DNA of 42,164 nt, taken from Salinivirgaceae bacterium (lineage in GTDB: Bacteria; Bacteroidota; Bacteroidia; Bacteroidales; SZUA-534). Every line of letters begins with the position of its first letter. Positions within the stretch are counted from its first letter, which is position 1. The stretch is from positions 1 to 42,164 of the forward strand of contig JAQICC010000137.1 of NCBI GenBank assembly GCA_027858735.1, read 5' to 3'. The notes below the pieces were generated by a model. It was not told where the DNA came from, did not search any database, and worked only from the letters and a program-made list of their open reading frames with translations. A program made the translations under genes and the position numbers. This document shows positions 39,053-42,164 of this stretch, one piece after another.

Positions 39053-39312
39053 ATTATTAAACAAAAAGAGGTTTTACTGTGCGGAAATTTATATCAGTAT
39101 TAAATGTCAATGCACACTTGAAATGACCTTTGTATTCTAAGATTTCAAATCTGCCTACATGCGTGGTTTCGTGTCATGTGGAAAGTTAAAAGTATTCGTA
39201 TCGGTTTTTATCTTGATAAAGTTAGCAGTGCCCTTGAAATTAGAGTTAAAACTGTTACTATATAAATCCAAACGGCGATCACAAGCTAAATGTGCTATTA
39301 AAAAATATATGT
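39053..39312. other. Intergenic DNA between divergent boxes 3 and 4
   Basis: No credible gene. A minus-strand ORF at 39155-39349 runs into box 4 and shows no family resemblance. This 260-bp stretch separates two divergent promoters of the same regulon. Confidence 0.35.
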
Positions 39313-39351
39313 GTGAATGATGTAACTTATTACCAGAATTAAGTAACACTT
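39313..39351 (+). promoter_or_regulatory. 39-bp activator-type box, copy 4
   Basis: On the plus strand it begins GTGAATGATGTAACTTATTA and ends AGTAACACTT. It is closest to copy 2. The proximal end is 64 bp from the SHOCT gene ATG. The -7 element follows after 17 nt. Confidence 0.75.
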
Positions 39352-39368
39352 TTCGATATCAAAACAAT

Positions 39369-39376
39369 CAATTTTG
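39369..39376 (+). promoter_or_regulatory. -7 element of the SHOCT/PRC-barrel promoter
   Basis: CAATTTTG, 17 nt after box copy 4. It fits YAnnTTTR as at the other sites. The leader would be about 33-35 nt. Confidence 0.6.
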
Positions 39377-39415
39377 TATAAGCAATAGAATTATACAATA
39401 TAAAAAATAGAAATT

Positions 39416-39643
39416 ATGATGTACGATGGTTATCAATTTTGGGGGATGCACTTTGTATGGTGGATTATTTGGTTTGGATTTATACTTTGGATTTTCGCTT
39501 TACCCTATCGAATTCCAGGTCAGCGACATAAGCAAGATTCTCCTCTTGACATACTACAGAAACGCTTTGCTTCTGGGTTAATATCAAAAGAAGAGTATGA
39601 AGAGGCAAAAGCAATTCTTGAAAAAGATAGGATTACAAGTTAA
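39416..39643 (+). CDS. SHOCT-domain small membrane protein
   Basis: A 75-aa protein with one N-terminal membrane helix (about 10-30, HFVWWIIWFGFILWIF) and a C-terminal SHOCT motif (about 42-70, PLDILQKRFASGLISKEEYEEAKAIL). SHOCT domains are short helical oligomerisation modules. The protein is complete. A second Met follows directly, so the start may be one codon later. Its promoter has box copy 4, and the PRC-barrel gene follows after 83 bp, which contains a small GAGCGA/TCGCTC hairpin (39691-39705). A role in envelope stress is inferred from context only. Confidence 0.85.
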   Translation: MMYDGYQFWGMHFVWWIIWFGFILWIFALPYRIPGQRHKQDSPLDILQKRFASGLISKEEYEEAKAILEKDRITS

Positions 39644-39726
39644 TACTTGATTTCATAGACAGAAAGTAAGTTATAACTATTACCAAAATCGAGCGATTAT
39701 CGCTCATTAACGAAAGGAAAATAATT

Positions 39727-40497
39727 ATGTTTATCAAAGCAAAAACACTAAAAGGGTACAAATTAGATGCTATTGATGGCGAAATTGGCAAGGCCGATGA
39801 ATTCTATTTTGACGACTTACACTGGGTAGTTCGCTATCTGGTTGCCGATACAGGAAACTGGCTTACAGGAAGACTAGTATTAATTTCGCCATATGCGCTA
39901 GGTGATGCAAATAACCAGAAAGAAAACATTACGGTTAATTTGAGCAAAAAGCAAATTGAGGATAGTCCTTCTCTCTCAAGCGACAAGCCCGTATCGCGAC
40001 AATTTGAAACGGATTATTATGGATATTACGGATGGCCAGCTTACTGGAACGGCTTATATATGTGGGGAAATTATCACGGCATAATGCGCGACAACAAAGA
40101 TTGGAAATCCGACAATGAACAAAAAAAATCTGTCGATTCGCATTTACGAAGTACTAATGCAGTAAATGGTTATTTTATTCAGGCAAACGATGGCGAAATA
40201 GGTCATGTAATTGATTTTATTATTGATGACGAGAACTGGGCTATTCGATATCTGGTTATCGATACAACAAACTGGTTTGGTGGAAAAAAAGTACTGATTT
40301 CAACCAAATGGATTGAAGATATAAGTTGGGATGATTCCAAAGTATTTATCAACCTTTCTATGGAGGATATTAAGAATGCTCCGGAATATTCTGAGGAGGC
40401 GCTGCTTACCCGTGATTATGAAACCCAACTACATAAATACTATAAACGCAATGTATATTGGTTAGAGAAACCTGAAGATATTATACATGCTCAATAA
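39727..40497 (+). CDS. PRC-barrel protein, two domains
   Basis: A 256-aa cytoplasmic protein made of two PRC-barrel domains (about 1-80 and 140-225), each with the pattern DGEIG...FYFDD..W.VRYLV.DT.NWL. This double form is frequent in Bacteroidota and other bacteria beside stress genes. PRC-barrels usually serve as protein-binding modules, and no catalytic motif is seen. The linker (about 85-140) is rich in Tyr and Trp and has YYGYYGWPAYWNG. It probably shares the box-4 promoter with the SHOCT gene. Confidence 0.88.
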   Translation: MFIKAKTLKGYKLDAIDGEIGKADEFYFDDLHWVVRYLVADTGNWLTGRLVLISPYALGDANNQKENITVNLSKKQIEDSPSLSSDKPVSRQFETDYYGYYGWPAYWNGLYMWGNYHGIMRDNKDWKSDNEQKKSVDSHLRSTNAVNGYFIQANDGEIGHVIDFIIDDENWAIRYLVIDTTNWFGGKKVLISTKWIEDISWDDSKVFINLSMEDIKNAPEYSEEALLTRDYETQLHKYYKRNVYWLEKPEDIIHAQ

Positions 40498-40638
40498 TAT
40501 CACATGCGATTGATCGGGATTGGGTTAAATGGCTATAAAAAAATATACAAAATGAAACAAGCACGTTAAAAAAATAATCATGCTTGTTTCATTTAACTAC
40601 GACTTTAGCCCTCATGAGCTATAGCAAACTAAATAAAA
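40498..40638. repeat. Gap with a 14-bp perfect inverted repeat
   Basis: AAATGAAACAAGCA (40550-40563) and its complement (40581-40594) are separated by 17 nt. No T-run follows, so termination is uncertain, but it lies just after the PRC-barrel gene. Nothing else is recognised. Confidence 0.5.
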
Positions 40639-40800
40639 ATGACTATTCAATTTAATACAGAAAAATTTCTTAAAACTCACATCAGCGACTCCACCAAAAA
40701 TGTTTATGTCTGTGGTCCTCCGCCAATGATGGATGCAATATAAAAACAATTGGTGAATTTGAAAATAGATAAGAAACAAATAATAAAAGAAACATTTTAA
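40639..40800 (+). pseudogene. C-terminal remnant of a ferredoxin/flavodoxin-reductase-like oxidoreductase
   Basis: An ATG ORF of 34 codons ends with NVYVCGPPPMMDAI, then an in-frame TAA (40741-40743), after which KQLVNLKIDKKQIIKETF continues in the same frame to 40800. CGPPPMM is the conserved NAD(P)-binding motif near the C-terminus of FNR-type reductases, and the residues after the stop keep the family pattern. The N-terminal FAD domain is absent. I read it as a decayed 3' fragment. Confidence 0.78.
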
Positions 40801-40895
40801 AATACCACTTTATTGATCATGCCAAACATTTAAGTAATATGGAAAATTATAACCCTTTACAACTTAATTAGACGTAAATCAAATACTTTAAACAA
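40801..40895. other. hflK upstream region
   Basis: AT-rich DNA between the oxidoreductase remnant and hflK. No strong TAnnTTTG promoter and no copy of the 39-bp box are visible. Confidence 0.3.
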
Positions 40896-41867
40896 ATGGA
40901 AAATATTTTTAACATAAACAAAATTGAATCGCCTTTTTTGAAAAAAATGGTGAAGTACAGAAAGATTGTCATCATTGTATTTTTTTCACTGTTGGTTTTT
41001 TTTAGTGCATTTTTTCAGATTGAACCCGAAGAAGTAGGTGTTATTACCCGCTTTGGTAAATATGTGAAAAAAGTTGAACCAGGGCTTAACATGAAAATAC
41101 CTTTTATTGAACAGGTATATAAAGTGCCGGTTGAAAGACAACAAAAACTGGAGTTTGGTTTTAGAACTGTAAGAGCTGGCGTTAATTCTCAATATACAAG
41201 GTCTGGCGCCAAAGATGAGTCGTTAATGCTTACCGGCGATCTTAACCTTGCAGATGTGGAATGGGTTGTACAATACCGTATTAATGATGCTTACAAATAT
41301 TTATTTAAGGTAAGGAATCCTGAAAATACATTGCGTGATGTTTCAGAAGCTGTGCTCAGACAAATTGTTGGAGATCGCACAGTGAATGAAGTACTTACTG
41401 TAGGACGTACGGAAATAGCCACTAAAATGGTCGAACTTGCGAACCAAATATGCAAGGATTATTCACTTGGAATTAAAATCGATCAGGTGGTACTGCAAGA
41501 TGTTAATCCGCCCGAACCTGTAAAAGCCGCTTTTAATGCAGTAAACCAGGCTCAACAGGAAAGGGAGACCTTAATTAACCGAGCAAAATCGGAGTATAAT
41601 AAGGTGATACCCAAAGCCAGTGGACAGGCAGAGGAAACCATACAACAAGCAGAAGGATTTGCTACCGAGCGGGTGAATAATGCACTGGGCGAAGTTGCCC
41701 GTTTTAATGCTATTTATAGAGAATACGTTAAAGCTCCCGAAGTTACTAGAAGGAGAATTTATCTCGAAACAATGGCATCCGTTTTACCAAAGTTGGGTAG
41801 CAAAATTATTATCGATGAACAAGGAAACAATGTATTGCCCTTATTACAAATGCAATTAAACAAATAA
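40896..41867 (+). CDS. hflK: FtsH protease modulator HflK
   Basis: HflK with HflC forms a membrane complex that encloses and modulates the FtsH protease. The 323-aa SPFH/band-7 protein has one N-terminal membrane helix (about 25-45), followed by the diagnostic EEVGVITRFGKYVKKVEPGL. The SPFH domain covers about 45-240 (VGRTEIATKMVELANQ, DVNPPEPVKAAFN) and an Ala/Glu-rich coiled-coil tail extends to about 300. It lacks the Gly/Pro-rich N-terminal extension of the E. coli protein. It is 12 bp upstream of hflC, so the pair is an operon. Confidence 0.93.
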   Translation: MENIFNINKIESPFLKKMVKYRKIVIIVFFSLLVFFSAFFQIEPEEVGVITRFGKYVKKVEPGLNMKIPFIEQVYKVPVERQQKLEFGFRTVRAGVNSQYTRSGAKDESLMLTGDLNLADVEWVVQYRINDAYKYLFKVRNPENTLRDVSEAVLRQIVGDRTVNEVLTVGRTEIATKMVELANQICKDYSLGIKIDQVVLQDVNPPEPVKAAFNAVNQAQQERETLINRAKSEYNKVIPKASGQAEETIQQAEGFATERVNNALGEVARFNAIYREYVKAPEVTRRRIYLETMASVLPKLGSKIIIDEQGNNVLPLLQMQLNK

Positions 41868-41879
41868 CACGTTGGAGTT

Positions 41880-42164
41880 ATGAAGAAGAATAAAATTATA
41901 TTTTTAAGCGTCACCTTGATAATATTGTTGATAGCGGTATTACAAAGTGCATATGTTGTAAAAGAATCGGAACAAGTAGTTATTACTCAATTTGGAAAAC
42001 CTGTGGGAGAAGCGAAAACAGAACCAGGACTAAAGTTTAAAACACCCTTTATTCAAAAAACCAATTATTTTGAAAAACGCTACATGGAGTGGGTTGGGGC
42101 CCCTTACAAAGTGCCTCCAAAAGATAATAAATTTATTTTTGTTGTTACCTTTGCACGCTGGCAG
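41880..42164 (+). CDS. hflC: FtsH protease modulator HflC (partial, cut by window edge)
   Basis: The first 95 codons of HflC: an N-terminal membrane helix (about 5-25, IIFLSVTLIILLIAVLQ), then SEQVVITQFGKPVG and EPGLKFKTPFIQ, the start of the SPFH domain typical of HflC. The rest lies outside the window. It starts 12 bp after the hflK stop, which is the normal HflKC arrangement. Confidence 0.93.
   Translation, partial: MKKNKIIFLSVTLIILLIAVLQSAYVVKESEQVVITQFGKPVGEAKTEPGLKFKTPFIQKTNYFEKRYMEWVGAPYKVPPKDNKFIFVVTFARWQ

Noticed and set aside
39155-39349. 64-aa minus-strand ORF
   Set aside because: It covers box copy 4, has no recognisable domain, signal or neighbour logic, and its composition looks like translated intergenic DNA.
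40550-40594. 14-bp inverted repeat as a standard terminator
   Set aside because: No T-run follows and the loop is 17 nt, so I list it only as an inverted repeat.

Overview
The window is a chromosomal segment of a low-GC member of the Bacteroidota. The evidence is three secreted proteins with type IX secretion (T9SS) C-terminal sorting domains, promoters of the TAnnTTTG type with little Shine-Dalgarno, and lineage-typical gene order (ftsX-DUF3098-uppP-truB-queA; ruvB-queG; asnS near rpoN). Proteins with DUF3494 (ice-binding-like) domains fit a cold or marine member of the Bacteroidales/Marinilabiliales, but the genus cannot be read from the sequence.

Layout. 1-1830: a decayed HD-hydrolase remnant, then lpxD, closed by a bidirectional terminator. 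1913-10605 (minus strand): rnr, a PAP2-like membrane protein, rpoN, asnS, cysS and a MORN/YwqK-like secreted protein. 10825-18755 (plus): a methionine block with a Bacteroidota promoter, a SAM-clan riboswitch, a 37-codon leader ORF, then metY, hom, metH and metF. 18790-22595 (plus): ftsX, DUF3098, uppP, truB, queA. 22596-25761: a lamin-tail T9SS protein between two copies of a composite structured repeat. 25762-28424: a small outer-membrane barrel gene convergent with ruvB-queG. 28425-39415 (minus): an accessory envelope region with a coiled-coil lipoprotein, two very large paralogous DUF3494 proteins and a DUF4382 lipoprotein. 39416-42164 (plus): a SHOCT protein, a PRC-barrel protein, an oxidoreductase remnant, hflK and the start of hflC (cut by the window edge).

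The strongest new signal is a 39-bp sequence box found four times between 29461 and 39351. Each copy has the same orientation relative to the gene it precedes and lies exactly 17 nt upstream of a YAnnTTTR -7 promoter element. The four promoters would drive the coiled-coil lipoprotein, the DUF4382 lipoprotein (probably with the first DUF3494 protein), the second DUF3494 protein and the SHOCT/PRC-barrel pair. This looks like an undescribed envelope or surface regulon controlled by one activator. One of the four leaders also carries a 160-bp palindromic MITE-like insertion.

The two DUF3494 genes share nearly identical N-terminal halves and almost the same terminator, but carry different stalk modules (six Ig-like domains against three Ig-like domains plus nine SprB-like repeats). 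This points to duplication followed by stalk exchange or expansion.
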